Assembly: GCA_902363675.1 (NCBI GenBank)
Contig: CABJAV010000001.1
Span: 124,001-188,000, forward strand
Source of the DNA: Lachnospiraceae bacterium
GTDB taxonomy: Bacteria > Bacillota > Clostridia > Lachnospirales > Lachnospiraceae
Length of the DNA stretch: 64,000 nt
Reading direction: 5' to 3'
In this document: positions 8,517 through 17,006 of the stretch, one piece after another
How the letters are laid out: every line of letters begins with the position of its first letter
Numbering within the stretch: the stretch's first letter is position 1
Made by a program: the position numbers and the translations under genes
Notes under the pieces: generated by a model
The model's database searches: none
What the model was told of the DNA's origin: nothing
What the model saw: the letters and a program-made list of their open reading frames with translations, nothing else

Positions 8517-9995
8517 TTGGAGACAATCTATCAGGAATTGAAGGAACAAAAGAATGTGCGCAGCAATCTCAGTGCTTTGCGGGCACAATTGAAAAAGGAT
8601 GCAAACGCACAGGCGTATGCGCAGGCGGAGACATTTGCGGAAGAAAACAAGTCTCTTTTTTGGAACTGGCTGGAAAGTGACGATGCAAAGACGAGAAAGA
8701 ATGCGGCATTGTTATTAGGTGAAATCGAATATGAGCCGGCAGTGGAAAAACTGTTTACTTCCTATCAGAAGGAACAGACGATGTTTGTCCGCAGCGCTTA
8801 TCTGGAAGCTTTGGCAAAATTTGATGTGGAACCGCTTTTACCACAGTTGAAACAGCAGCTGGATGAGTTGCTTTCAAAAGAACGGACCATAGAGAATCAG
8901 AAACACATCGAAGAAGAAGTGCGGGCTCTGCGTCGCATTATCATTATGTATGAAGGAATTACGCACCATACATTTGACAAGAAACAGAAAAAGAATCATG
9001 TGCTTTTGCTTTGTAACAGAAATCAGAGAGAAACCGTTGCATCACTTGCCGGAGGCAGACCGCATCCGCTTGGTGTGATGACAGACACGGATGATCTGAC
9101 AAAACTGATGCTGGTGCGTGTGTTCCGGGATGTGCTTTTTCCAGTACCGGTACAGACACTGATTGAACCAAAGCCGGAGGTGGCTGCACAGACAATCTGG
9201 GAGCCAATGCTTGCTTTGTGCAGAAAATATCACAAAGAAGATGCTCCGTTTTATTTCCGCGTCGAGTGCAAGTCAAATATGACACTGGAGGAACGCAGCA
9301 GTTTTACAAGAAAACTTGGGGCAAAATTAGAGGAACTTTCCGGGGGAGCACTGATCAACTCTGCAAGTGATTACGAAGTGGAACTCCGACTGATTGCGAA
9401 CCGGGAGGAAAAATTTTTTCCATGCCTGAAATTTTATACACTGGTAGATGTTAGATTTCAGTATCGGAAAAATGCAATCTCCGCTTCCATTCATCCGTCT
9501 ACAGCGGCACTTATTATGGAACTGACCGCACCATATTTAAAAGCGGATGCTCAGATTATGGATCCGTTTTGCGGAGTAGGAACGATGCTGATCGAGCGTG
9601 ATATCCGTGTACCGGCAAGAGAAAAATACGGCACAGATATTTTCGGAGAGGCGATTGACAAGGCGAGAGAAAATGCATCAGTTGCGGGAGAACTGATTCA
9701 TTTTATTCACAGGGATTTCTTTGATTTCCGGCATGAATATAAGTTTGATGAGATCATTACAAATATGCCGGTTCGTGGAAGAATGACAAAGGAAGAACTG
9801 GACCATCTTTATAAGAGTTTTTTTGATAAGGCTTTGGAAATATTACAAAGAGAAGCCGTAATCATTATGTATACACAGGAGCTTGGCTTTGTGAAAAAGC
9901 AGATTCGACTGCATACGCAGCTACATTTGCTGCAGGAGACCTGCATGCAGACAAAGACGGGATTTTATTTATTGGTCATTGGAGTAAAGAGGTAA
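8517..9995 (+). CDS. HEAT-repeat protein fused to an RlmL/Trm11-type methyltransferase domain
   Basis: A 492-residue protein. The N-terminal ~110 residues look like HEAT-type helical repeats (RKNAALLLGEIEYEPAVEKL, then RSAYLEALAKFD). The C-terminal ~190 residues form a class I methyltransferase: SAM motif DPFCGVGTMLIERD at residue 349 on, and the catalytic-loop-like TNMPVRGRM at 415-423. DPFCGxGT is typical of the THUMP-associated RNA guanine/adenine methyltransferases (RlmL, Trm11, Trm14). The loop differs from the usual NPPYG. The start is TTG with AAAGGAG upstream. It lies 4 bp before the GGDEF/EAL gene and may be cotranscribed. RNA is the likely substrate but this is inferred. Confidence 0.7.
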   Translation: METIYQELKEQKNVRSNLSALRAQLKKDANAQAYAQAETFAEENKSLFWNWLESDDAKTRKNAALLLGEIEYEPAVEKLFTSYQKEQTMFVRSAYLEALAKFDVEPLLPQLKQQLDELLSKERTIENQKHIEEEVRALRRIIIMYEGITHHTFDKKQKKNHVLLLCNRNQRETVASLAGGRPHPLGVMTDTDDLTKLMLVRVFRDVLFPVPVQTLIEPKPEVAAQTIWEPMLALCRKYHKEDAPFYFRVECKSNMTLEERSSFTRKLGAKLEELSGGALINSASDYEVELRLIANREEKFFPCLKFYTLVDVRFQYRKNAISASIHPSTAALIMELTAPYLKADAQIMDPFCGVGTMLIERDIRVPAREKYGTDIFGEAIDKARENASVAGELIHFIHRDFFDFRHEYKFDEIITNMPVRGRMTKEELDHLYKSFFDKALEILQREAVIIMYTQELGFVKKQIRLHTQLHLLQETCMQTKTGFYLLVIGVKR

Positions 9996-9999
9996 ATAT

Positions 10000-12672
10000 A
10001 TGGCAATTACAAATGCACTGGGGCTGGAACTTCCACAGGGGGAGGACAATCTGGAAAACGGGTTGATTGATACGAAAATGCTACAGGAGCTGCAGGATCA
10101 GTTCTGTTATTCCAATAATTTATATGTTGTCTGTCTGGGACAGAAAGAAGGCGTGATTACAAAAGCCTACGGAACGAAAGATGAATTGGAATATGTACAT
10201 TCACTTGTGAATGAATCGGTATATATGCAGCTTGTATCAAAAATTGAAAACGAGCAGATTGAAACAATGGTGGAATATCCTGCCACACAGGATTTTGTGA
10301 AAGTTTGCGCAATTTCTACGCGAATTGAAGGAAAAACACAGGTTATCTGGGTGATAGTTGGTCTGTTGGAAGAAAAAATCACGTCACAAAATAGTCTGCC
10401 GGAAGGTATGATGACAACTACAGAGACGCATTATTATGCATCCGTTGAGTTTTTGTCTTTGCTGTCTACCCAGTTGTTTGAAGTTAAAATCAATCAGCTG
10501 ATTGCACAGACGGCGATGAAAAAAAGTCAGAATTCTGAGAATGCGATGCAACATCAGCTGCAGCGTCTACAGACAATGACGGAAGTGATTCAGACGCTGG
10601 AGTCGGATGATGCGTTTGCAAACCTTGTGGAAAACGTGATCAAAGAGACTTGTGAATGTTTACAACTTACTGGAGGATTTTTGATTCGTGAGAATATTGA
10701 GACACTTTTGATTGAAGGGGTCTGTGAACATGTCACGGAGGAAAAAGCTTCGGTATTATGGAAATTGTCCAATTGTAAAAGAGCAGATTTACCGTTTTTT
10801 GATGGAAAACCATACGTTATTTCCACAGATGCGATGATGCCGGATGAGTTTGAAACGCTTATGAAAGATTGCAAGATGACAGCAGCGGTATTTCAACCAA
10901 TCGAAGCAGGTGGTCAGGTGATCATGTATCTTGGGTTTTATGAACATGACAGAAATCGTACCTGGGAGATGGAAGATATTAAATTTATAAATGATGTTAA
11001 ACGTGTGGTACAAAGCGTGTTGGTAAAACGTATTTCCAAGAATTCTCTTGCAAGTTCATATGCTTCTTTAGAATCTATTTTGGAGAATACGGGAAGTGGA
11101 ATCTATGTTTCAGATACAAAAAACAGAACACTTCTGTACACAAACAAAAAATTCAAAGATTTCTTTGCGAAGACAATCGCAGCAGGAAAACTGGATGATT
11201 TGATTTTCTCGGAGCGGGAAATAGGGCGCAGACAGTATTTTGAAGAAATATATTCTGTAGAAGAAGAACGATGGCTGGATGTCTACAAAACAGAGATCGA
11301 CTGGGTGGATGGAAGAAAAGTCAGCCTTTGTACATTATATGATATTACGGACAAAAAAATATATCAGAAAGAAATTGAAGAACAGGCAAATAACGATTTC
11401 CTTACAGGACTTTTTAACCGTATGCGTTGTGAACAGGATCTGAAAAAATATGTAATGAAAGCACAGAACGCGCATCAAAAGGGAGCATTGCTCTATCTGG
11501 ATCTGGATGACTTCAAACATATCAATGATGGTCTGGGACATCAGTATGGCGATGTTTTGCTGAAGGCGATTTCACGTAGTCTGCAACGTGTTGGCGGCGT
11601 GACAAATACTTGTTACCGTATGGGTGGGGACGAATTTATTGTTATAGTTCCGGGTAAACTGTTTGATAAGTTAGATGCTATTATTGAAGAGATTACTTCA
11701 ATTTTTACAAAACCGTGGTTCTTAAAAGGGGAAGATTATTATTGTACCATGAGTATGGGAATTGCATACTTTCCGACAGATGGAACTACCGTAGATGAGT
11801 TGATTCGCAAGTCGGACATGGCACTTATGCGTGCAAAACGACGTGGAAAAAACCGCATTGAATATTATAATAATGATACGGATGCGGATTCCGCAAGTCA
11901 CAGACTTGATCTGGAGAAAAATATGCGTACAGCGGCTATGAATGAATGCAGTGAATTTGAAGTGTATTATCAGCCAATCATTGATACAAAAGATCAAAAA
12001 AATGTCTGTTGCGGAGCAGAGGCACTTGTGCGGTGGAATTCCAGTGTGATGGGATTTGTCAGTCCAAATGATTTTATCCCTCTTGCGGAGTATCTGGGCC
12101 TGATCAATCCAATTGGAGAGTATGTGTTACGGCAGGCTGTAAAACGCTGCAAATACTGGAATGACATGGGACATCCGAATTACAAGGTAAATGTAAATTT
12201 ATCTGTTGTGCAATTATTGCAGAATGATATTGTAAAGAAAATTAAATCCGCGATTGAAGATTCACATATCAATCCGGCGAATCTTACACTTGAAGTGACA
12301 GAGAGTCTTGCCATCAACGATATGGTTCGCATGAAAAAAATCCTAAGTGAAATCAAGAGTCTTGGTGTGAAAGTCGCATTGGATGATTTTGGAACCGGAT
12401 ATTCTTCATTGAACCATATCCGGGAGATGCCGATTGACATAATCAAAATCGACCGCTGCTTTATTGAACACCTGGGAGAAGATGATTTTTCGAATGCATT
12501 TGTCAAAATGGTCGCAGAATTGGCACGCGCTATTGGCGTTCATGTTTGTGTGGAAGGTGTAGAGATGGAGCAACAGCTTGAGGTTGTACAGCAGATGAAT
12601 ATTAGTATGATTCAGGGGTATTATTTCGGAAAACCGATGCAGATTGGGGAGTTTGAACAGAAGTACTTGTAA
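10000..12672 (+). CDS. GAF-PAS-GGDEF-EAL cyclic-di-GMP protein
   Basis: An 890-residue cytosolic signalling protein without obvious membrane helices. After an unassigned N-terminal sensor region come a GAF-like segment (about 195-345), a PAS-like segment (about 350-450), a GGDEF domain with intact GGDEF at residues 542-546, and an EAL domain with EALVRW at 674-679. In the EAL domain the motifs LEVTESL and DDFGTGYSSL are present, as in active phosphodiesterases. Both the c-di-GMP synthesis and hydrolysis centres therefore look complete, and which dominates cannot be told from sequence. It follows the methyltransferase gene by 4 bp and precedes the serine dehydratase genes by 29 bp. Confidence 0.93.
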   Translation: MAITNALGLELPQGEDNLENGLIDTKMLQELQDQFCYSNNLYVVCLGQKEGVITKAYGTKDELEYVHSLVNESVYMQLVSKIENEQIETMVEYPATQDFVKVCAISTRIEGKTQVIWVIVGLLEEKITSQNSLPEGMMTTTETHYYASVEFLSLLSTQLFEVKINQLIAQTAMKKSQNSENAMQHQLQRLQTMTEVIQTLESDDAFANLVENVIKETCECLQLTGGFLIRENIETLLIEGVCEHVTEEKASVLWKLSNCKRADLPFFDGKPYVISTDAMMPDEFETLMKDCKMTAAVFQPIEAGGQVIMYLGFYEHDRNRTWEMEDIKFINDVKRVVQSVLVKRISKNSLASSYASLESILENTGSGIYVSDTKNRTLLYTNKKFKDFFAKTIAAGKLDDLIFSEREIGRRQYFEEIYSVEEERWLDVYKTEIDWVDGRKVSLCTLYDITDKKIYQKEIEEQANNDFLTGLFNRMRCEQDLKKYVMKAQNAHQKGALLYLDLDDFKHINDGLGHQYGDVLLKAISRSLQRVGGVTNTCYRMGGDEFIVIVPGKLFDKLDAIIEEITSIFTKPWFLKGEDYYCTMSMGIAYFPTDGTTVDELIRKSDMALMRAKRRGKNRIEYYNNDTDADSASHRLDLEKNMRTAAMNECSEFEVYYQPIIDTKDQKNVCCGAEALVRWNSSVMGFVSPNDFIPLAEYLGLINPIGEYVLRQAVKRCKYWNDMGHPNYKVNVNLSVVQLLQNDIVKKIKSAIEDSHINPANLTLEVTESLAINDMVRMKKILSEIKSLGVKVALDDFGTGYSSLNHIREMPIDIIKIDRCFIEHLGEDDFSNAFVKMVAELARAIGVHVCVEGVEMEQQLEVVQQMNISMIQGYYFGKPMQIGEFEQKYL

Positions 12673-12701
12673 GCAGTTCATAGGAAAAAAGGAGGAACAT
12701 A

Positions 12702-13361
12702 TTGGATTTATTTGATATTGTTGGCCCGATTATGGTAGGTCCTTCCAGTTCCCACACAGCAGGGGCAGTTCGCATGGGGTACGTAGCGGGAAAATTACTT
12801 GGAGAACCCATAAAGAAAGCAGAGATTCTGTTATATGGTTCTTTTCTTGCAACAGGAGAGGGGCACGGTACAAAGAAAGCAATTGTGGCGGGACTTCTTG
12901 GTATGCAGCCGGACGATTATGAGATTGCTGACAGTTTTGAAATCGCACAGAAACGGGGAATCGAAATTATATTTGGCGAAGCGCGTCTGGAGGATGCCCA
13001 CCCGAATACAGCTGTTATCCGATTAGAGGGTGTGGGAGAAAAATCCATTGAGGTACAGGTGTCTTCCATTGGAGGTTCCAGTATCAATATCGATAAAATC
13101 GATGGAATTAACACAAATTTCTCCGGAGAACATCCGACATTGATTGTCCACAATCTGGACCAGCCGGGGCATGTATCGGAAGTAACTTCCATGCTTGCGC
13201 ACAAGAGTGTGAACATCGCAACCATGCAGCTGTACCGTTCGGCAAAAGGACAGATGGCTGTTATGGTCGTGGAATGTGATCAGCCGATTCCGGAGGATGG
13301 GATTGCCTGGCTTTCTCATGTAGAGGGCGTAATGAAAGTGACATATTTTGAGGGCGTGTAG
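12702..13361 (+). CDS. sdaAB: L-serine dehydratase, beta subunit
   Basis: A 219-residue subunit of the iron-sulfur L-serine dehydratase, which deaminates serine to pyruvate and ammonia. The N-terminus carries the family signature FDIVGPIMVGPSSSHTAGAVRMG, shown here only in part as GPSSSHTAG, and the C-terminus carries an ACT domain (about residues 147-215, starting HPTLIVHNLDQPGHV). The start is TTG at 12702, six bases after GGAGGA. The alpha subunit follows 18 bp downstream. The split two-subunit form is usual in Gram-positive bacteria. Confidence 0.95.
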   Translation: MDLFDIVGPIMVGPSSSHTAGAVRMGYVAGKLLGEPIKKAEILLYGSFLATGEGHGTKKAIVAGLLGMQPDDYEIADSFEIAQKRGIEIIFGEARLEDAHPNTAVIRLEGVGEKSIEVQVSSIGGSSINIDKIDGINTNFSGEHPTLIVHNLDQPGHVSEVTSMLAHKSVNIATMQLYRSAKGQMAVMVVECDQPIPEDGIAWLSHVEGVMKVTYFEGV

Positions 13362-13379
13362 CAGGTAAGGAGATTGTTC

Positions 13380-14234
13380 ATGACAGAATATCATACATTA
13401 CAGGAATTACAGGAACTGGCAGTACACCAGAAAAAAGAAATATGGCAGATTGTGCAGCAGGAAGACATGGATGCCAGTGAGCGGACACAGGAGCAGTCTT
13501 ATGAGAAAATGCATCAGATGTATGAGGCGATGAAATATGCAGATGCTTCTTACAATGGCAATTTGCGATCGGCCAGCGGACGTGCCGGTGGTGATGGAGA
13601 AAAACTGCACCAATATAATGCGTCCAGGAAAAATATCTGTGGTGCTTTTATTGGTCTTGTTATGGAAAAAGCAATCAAAATGGGCGAATCCAATGCGTGT
13701 ATGAGAAGAATTGTGGCAGCTCCGACCGCAGGTTCCTGTGGTGTTTTGCCTGCAGTACTTTTAAGCTTTGAAGAACAGTTCTCTGCGACAGAAGAACAGA
13801 TGGTACAGGCATTGTATGTGGCTGCAGGAATTGGAAAAGTAATTGCAGAGAATGCTTTTATTGCAGGTGCAGCAGGTGGATGTCAGGCGGAAATCGGTTC
13901 GGCAGCTGCGATGAGTGCAGGAGCACTTGCTTATTTACAGGGAGCAGATCCGCAGACCGTGATGCATGCAGCAGCGTTGTCGTTGAAAAATATGCTGGGA
14001 CTTGCCTGTGATCCGGTGGGAGGTCTTGTAGAAGTGCCTTGCATCAAACGAAATTCGTATGGAGCGGTCAATGCAGTGACTTCTGCGCAGCTCGCACTCG
14101 CCGGCATTCGTAGTGCCATTACGCCGGATGATGTCATTGACAGTATGCGTCGTATCGGAAATCAAATGCCGACCTGCCTGAAGGAGACCAGTGAGGGTGG
14201 ACTGGCAACGTCAGCTTCGGCGGAGGCGTATTAA
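13380..14234 (+). CDS. sdaAA: L-serine dehydratase, alpha subunit
   Basis: A 284-residue catalytic subunit that binds the [4Fe-4S] cluster. Cluster cysteines are visible in TAGSCGVLPAV and in LACDPVGGLVEVPC. I choose ATG 13380 because AAGGAG at 13367-13372 is seven bases upstream; the in-frame TTG at 13374 would sit almost on top of that site. The C-terminus ends GGLATSASAEAY, slightly unlike common family tails but at about the normal length. It forms an operon with the beta subunit, for using serine as carbon and nitrogen source. Confidence 0.95.
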   Translation: MTEYHTLQELQELAVHQKKEIWQIVQQEDMDASERTQEQSYEKMHQMYEAMKYADASYNGNLRSASGRAGGDGEKLHQYNASRKNICGAFIGLVMEKAIKMGESNACMRRIVAAPTAGSCGVLPAVLLSFEEQFSATEEQMVQALYVAAGIGKVIAENAFIAGAAGGCQAEIGSAAAMSAGALAYLQGADPQTVMHAAALSLKNMLGLACDPVGGLVEVPCIKRNSYGAVNAVTSAQLALAGIRSAITPDDVIDSMRRIGNQMPTCLKETSEGGLATSASAEAY

Positions 14235-14268
14235 AATTGAAATAAGGAACAAGCCTTTTGTATAAAAG

Positions 14269-14298
14269 TTGAGTCGTAATATTGCGGCTCAATTTTTA
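14269..14298 (+). terminator. Terminator after sdaAA
   Basis: The stem TTGAGTCG/CGGCTCAA (one G-U pair) has loop TAATATTG and is followed by TTTTT. Confidence 0.75.
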
Positions 14299-14460
14299 CA
14301 TATTATAAAATGAGTTAAGCGACAAAATATAAGATGAATATTATAATCATATGCGCATTTAAAAAACAATTCGCAGTGACGTAAGCAATTCTGCAAACAA
14401 ATCAGTGATATATCGGTAAAATTTGATGCAAATACGATACGAAATTCAATGATTTTACAA

Positions 14461-14574
14461 ATGAATAACATACAACAGGACGTAGTGATTTGGGAGATTC
14501 CGGGCATGGACCGGCTGGCACGGCAGATGCTGGAACGTATAAAAAATATACATAGTTTAAAAAGTGTGCGATAA
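14461..14574 (+). other. Possible short ORF or gene remnant upstream of dinD
   Basis: The 373 bp between sdaAA and dinD hold a terminator and then mostly AT-rich sequence. Within it, an ATG at 14461 opens a 37-codon frame (MNNIQQDVVIWEIPGMDRLA and onward to VKSVR-like basic end) whose GC-richer centre reads more like coding sequence than the flanks. There is no good ribosome binding site. It may be the tail of a deleted gene. I recognise no family. Confidence 0.2.
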
Positions 14575-14607
14575 TATAAATATGGATGAAAAGGAGCCGG
14601 ATCATAT

Positions 14608-15468
14608 ATGAGTGATTTAAATGCGATAGAATATAAACGTTTTGAAGATATTAAGCGTATTCGAGAAGATGGAAGTGAATATTGGAGTGCAAGAGAATTG
14701 GGACCTGCACTTGATTATGCAAAATGGGATAATTTTTCAAAGGTGATCAAGAGAGCTATGGTAGCATGTGAGAACAGCGGACACAGTGTTTCCAACGATT
14801 TTCCCGAGGTCAGGAAAATCGTTGAAGCAGGTGCAACATCAAAGCCGAAGAAAGATTATGAGTTGTCAAGATATGCGTGTTATTTGATCGTACAAAATGG
14901 AGATCCACGTAAAGAAGTGATTGCTTTAGGACAAACATATTTTGCAATTCAAACTTATCGTCAGGAAGTCGCAGATCATTTTAATGAATTGGACGAAGAT
15001 AATCGCAGATTGGTAGTGCGAGGGGACATTAAGCAATGGAATCAGATGCTTGCAGAGACAGCACATAATGCCGGAGTTATAACGAATGAAGAATTTGCAA
15101 TATTCCAGAATGCAGGTTACATGGGATTGTACGGTGGCATGGATGTGGATGATATTCATGCAAAAAAGCAGTTGGAGGTGGGACAGAAGATACTCGACTA
15201 CATGGGTAGCACAGAGTTGATTGCAAACCTTTTCCGTATTTCCCAAACAGAAGAGAAAATTCGAAAAGATAAGGTGCAGGGAGCAGATAAAGCAACCTCT
15301 GTTCATTACAATGTAGGAAGAGAAGTAAGAAATGCCATTGAAAAAATTGGCGGAACAATGCCGGAAGATTTGCCGACACCGGAAAAAAGTATTCAGCAGA
15401 TTGAAAAGGAGCAAATGGAACGTCTTAAAAACAAGGCAAAAAAAGGGTTGCTCATGTTAGATGAATAA
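14608..15468 (+). CDS. dinD: DNA-damage-inducible protein D-like (DinD)
   Basis: A 286-residue protein of the DinD family. The N-terminus has a BRO-N/KilA-N-like segment (IREDGSEYWSARELGPALDY) and a middle part with YELSRYACYLIVQNGDPRK, hallmarks shared by DinD and phage antirepressor-type proteins. In E. coli DinD is SOS-induced and was reported to affect RecA filaments. AAGGAG lies 11 bases before the ATG, somewhat far. I see no perfect GAAC-N4-GTTC LexA box upstream. The gene is patchily distributed in bacteria and here stands beside a decayed toxin-antitoxin module and tRNA genes, in keeping with an accessory insertion. Confidence 0.85.
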   Translation: MSDLNAIEYKRFEDIKRIREDGSEYWSARELGPALDYAKWDNFSKVIKRAMVACENSGHSVSNDFPEVRKIVEAGATSKPKKDYELSRYACYLIVQNGDPRKEVIALGQTYFAIQTYRQEVADHFNELDEDNRRLVVRGDIKQWNQMLAETAHNAGVITNEEFAIFQNAGYMGLYGGMDVDDIHAKKQLEVGQKILDYMGSTELIANLFRISQTEEKIRKDKVQGADKATSVHYNVGREVRNAIEKIGGTMPEDLPTPEKSIQQIEKEQMERLKNKAKKGLLMLDE

Positions 15469-15506
15469 AAGTTAGTAAGAGTAAGATATTCAATTTTAAG
15501 GAGGAT

Positions 15507-15797
15507 TTCAAGACCTCATCCATAAACGTACCGCAATCGTACCGGAAAAAATCACTTGAAAATATTGTAAATAGTGGAATACCTGTTTACCTGACAAAAA
15601 ATGGTTACGGTGCTATGGTGGTTTTAAGTTTGGAAGAATATGCAAATTTGAATGATGATATCGAAATGAAACTTGATGAGGCAGATAGACAAGCTGCAAT
15701 GACAGACGAAAGTCTTTCACATGAAACCGTTTTTCGCAATGTAAGGAGCGCTATACATGGAAATCCGACGTTTAATATATGGTTCGAGAGATATTGA
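15507..15797 (+). pseudogene. Phd/YefM-type antitoxin, start codon apparently lost
   Basis: An open frame continues upstream of the first usable ATG (15615) to the ribosome binding site AAGGAGG (15498-15504). The upstream part reads KTSSINVPQSYRKKSLENIV, then SGIPVYLTKNGYGAMVVLS, which is the normal N-terminal half of a Phd/YefM antitoxin (DNA-binding part). At the place expected for ATG there is TTC (15507) or AAG, so the start codon seems to be gone. Translation from 15615 would give only the last 60 residues. The C-terminus overlaps the start of a toxin remnant. In intact modules the antitoxin binds the toxin and represses the operon. Confidence 0.6.
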
Positions 15798-15810
15798 CAA
15801 CATTTTGTAA
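15757..15810 (+). pseudogene. Remnant of the partner toxin gene
   Basis: An ATG at 15757 with AAGGAG eight bases upstream opens a frame that stops after 17 codons (MEIRRLIYGSRDIDNIL). Position, overlap with the antitoxin end and the strong ribosome binding site all fit the start of a RelE/ParE-type or similar toxin gene that has been truncated. The toxin family cannot be decided from 17 residues. Confidence 0.45.
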
Positions 15811-15879
15811 TACAGTATGGAAAAGCCGCTTGGTCTTAACGGTATATTATTGAACTGGGTTCAAGGGACGCTTCGCTTT

Positions 15880-15924
15880 TAAAAGAAAAAGGACCATCCA
15901 AGCGGATGATCCTTTTTCTTTTAT
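15880..15924. terminator. Bidirectional terminator
   Basis: A-rich arm, then GGACCATCC, loop AAGC, GGATGATCC and a T-rich arm form a long stem with U tracts on both strands. It can end transcripts arriving from the toxin-antitoxin remnant (+) and the tRNA-Leu gene (-). Confidence 0.85.
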
Positions 15925-15930
15925 TATGAA

Positions 15931-16014
15931 TGCAGGAGATGGGACTTGAACCCACACGATATTGCTACCACAGGCACCTGAAGCCTGCGCGTCTGCCAAT
16001 TCCGCCACTCCTGC
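15931..16014 (-). tRNA. tRNA-Leu (anticodon CAG)
   Basis: On the minus strand the acceptor stem GCAGGAG pairs with CTCCTGC. The anticodon stem CAGGC/GCCTG encloses loop TTCAGGT with anticodon CAG. A long class II variable arm and the T-loop GGTTCAAGTCC are present. CCA is not encoded. Confidence 0.95.
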
Positions 16015-16025
16015 GAACAAACAAT

Positions 16026-16054
16026 ATTCTATCCAATTTTGTTTGAAATGTCAA
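16026..16054 (-). promoter_or_regulatory. Promoter of tRNA-Leu(CAG)
   Basis: On the minus strand TTGACA (16054-16049) and TAGAAT (16031-16026) are separated by 17 bp, placing the start just before the tRNA 5' end at 16014. Confidence 0.8.
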
Positions 16055-16111
16055 TAGAAAAATATATTTTTCAAAAAAATCAAAAAAAATAAAAAAAATT
16101 AAAAAAAGGTG

Positions 16112-16140
16112 TTGACATATATGTGTTTGTTTGGTACTAT
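16112..16140 (+). promoter_or_regulatory. Promoter of tRNA-Leu(TAA)
   Basis: TTGACA (16112-16117) and TACTAT (16135-16140) are separated by 17 bp. It is divergent from the minus-strand tRNA promoter, with a homopolymer-rich A tract between them. Confidence 0.8.
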
Positions 16141-16161
16141 AACTAAGTCGCTGACAGACAT

Positions 16162-16246
16162 GCGGAAGTGTCGGAACTGGCAGACGAGCAAGACTAAGGA
16201 TCTTGTGATCATTGCGATCGTGTGGGTTCAAGTCCCATCTTCCGCA
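16162..16246 (+). tRNA. tRNA-Leu (anticodon TAA)
   Basis: The acceptor stem GCGGAAG pairs with CTTCCGC. The anticodon stem CAAGA/TCTTG encloses CTAAGGA with anticodon TAA. A long variable arm and the T-loop GGTTCAAGTCC identify a class II leucine tRNA. CCA is not encoded. Confidence 0.95.
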
Positions 16247-16255
16247 TTTAAGTAA

Positions 16256-16288
16256 AGGAAACCTTGCTGAGAGGTTTCCTTATTTTTT
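16256..16288 (+). terminator. Terminator after tRNA-Leu(TAA)
   Basis: Stem AGGAAACC/GGTTTCCT with a nine-base loop, followed by TATTTTTTT. Confidence 0.9.
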
Positions 16289-16370
16289 TATCTGAAACCT
16301 ATTGATAGTGAATTATAACATGTGAGAGACAAGTTATGAGTAGTTACTTTATCAGAGAAGGTGATGAAAC

Positions 16371-17006
16371 ATGCAGGCATTAAAAATCGAAAAATTATAC
16401 CTTAAGCATGGTGGCTTTTTGCTGCGTGATTTTAACATGGAACTTGAAGTGGGGCAGATCCATGTGATCACAGGAAAGAGTGGAAGTGGAAAGTCTACGT
16501 TGTTTCGTGCAATCGGAGGCGCACTTCGACCGGAAGCCGGACGCATTTTGTATTATGGAAAAGAAATGTACGAGGATGAATTAAAAATCCGCAAACGTAT
16601 GTCCGTTATTTATGATGCGCCGAACTTTAATATGGAATTATCGCCGGAACGTCTTGCACGGGAGTGGAAGAAGTTTGAACCGTGGTTTGACAGGGAGGCA
16701 TTTACTTCTTATATGAACCGTTTGGAACTTGAAATGAACCAGCGTGTGAAATTGTATTCCGTAGAGAAGTGTCGGAAACTGATGCTTGCTTTGGCCCTGA
16801 GTCGGAATCCGGAGTTACTGGTCATGGATGATGTTACCAGTGGGGTGGATACGCAGTCAAGGCAGGTTATGTGGGAAATAGTCGAAAGATACCGGAGCAA
16901 ACAGGAACTTACAATCCTTTTCAGCTCTCACCATGAGGAAGAGCTTCTTTTGGCGGACAGAGTCTGGAATCTGGATGAGATATTATACGAGGGGAAAAAG
17001 AGATGA
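16371..17006 (+). CDS. ABC transporter ATP-binding protein
   Basis: A 211-residue ABC ATPase with Walker A TGKSGSGKST (about residues 34-43), Walker B LLVMDDVTSGVD (about 144-155) and the switch histidine in SSHHEEE. The signature region reads SVEKCRKLMLALAL rather than the usual LSGGQ, as in several BcrA/YtrB-like two-component exporters. It overlaps the next gene by four bases (ATGA), so ATPase and permease are translationally coupled. The substrate is unknown; peptide antibiotics or envelope stress are common roles for this type. Confidence 0.85.
   Translation: MQALKIEKLYLKHGGFLLRDFNMELEVGQIHVITGKSGSGKSTLFRAIGGALRPEAGRILYYGKEMYEDELKIRKRMSVIYDAPNFNMELSPERLAREWKKFEPWFDREAFTSYMNRLELEMNQRVKLYSVEKCRKLMLALALSRNPELLVMDDVTSGVDTQSRQVMWEIVERYRSKQELTILFSSHHEEELLLADRVWNLDEILYEGKKR

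Noticed and set aside
14540..14607. LexA box upstream of dinD
   Set aside because: No GAAC-N4-GTTC or close variant was found; a partial GGAACGTAT is too weak.
15600..16300. Integrase or attachment site next to the tRNA-Leu genes
   Set aside because: No integrase gene and no direct repeat of the tRNA 3' ends were seen.
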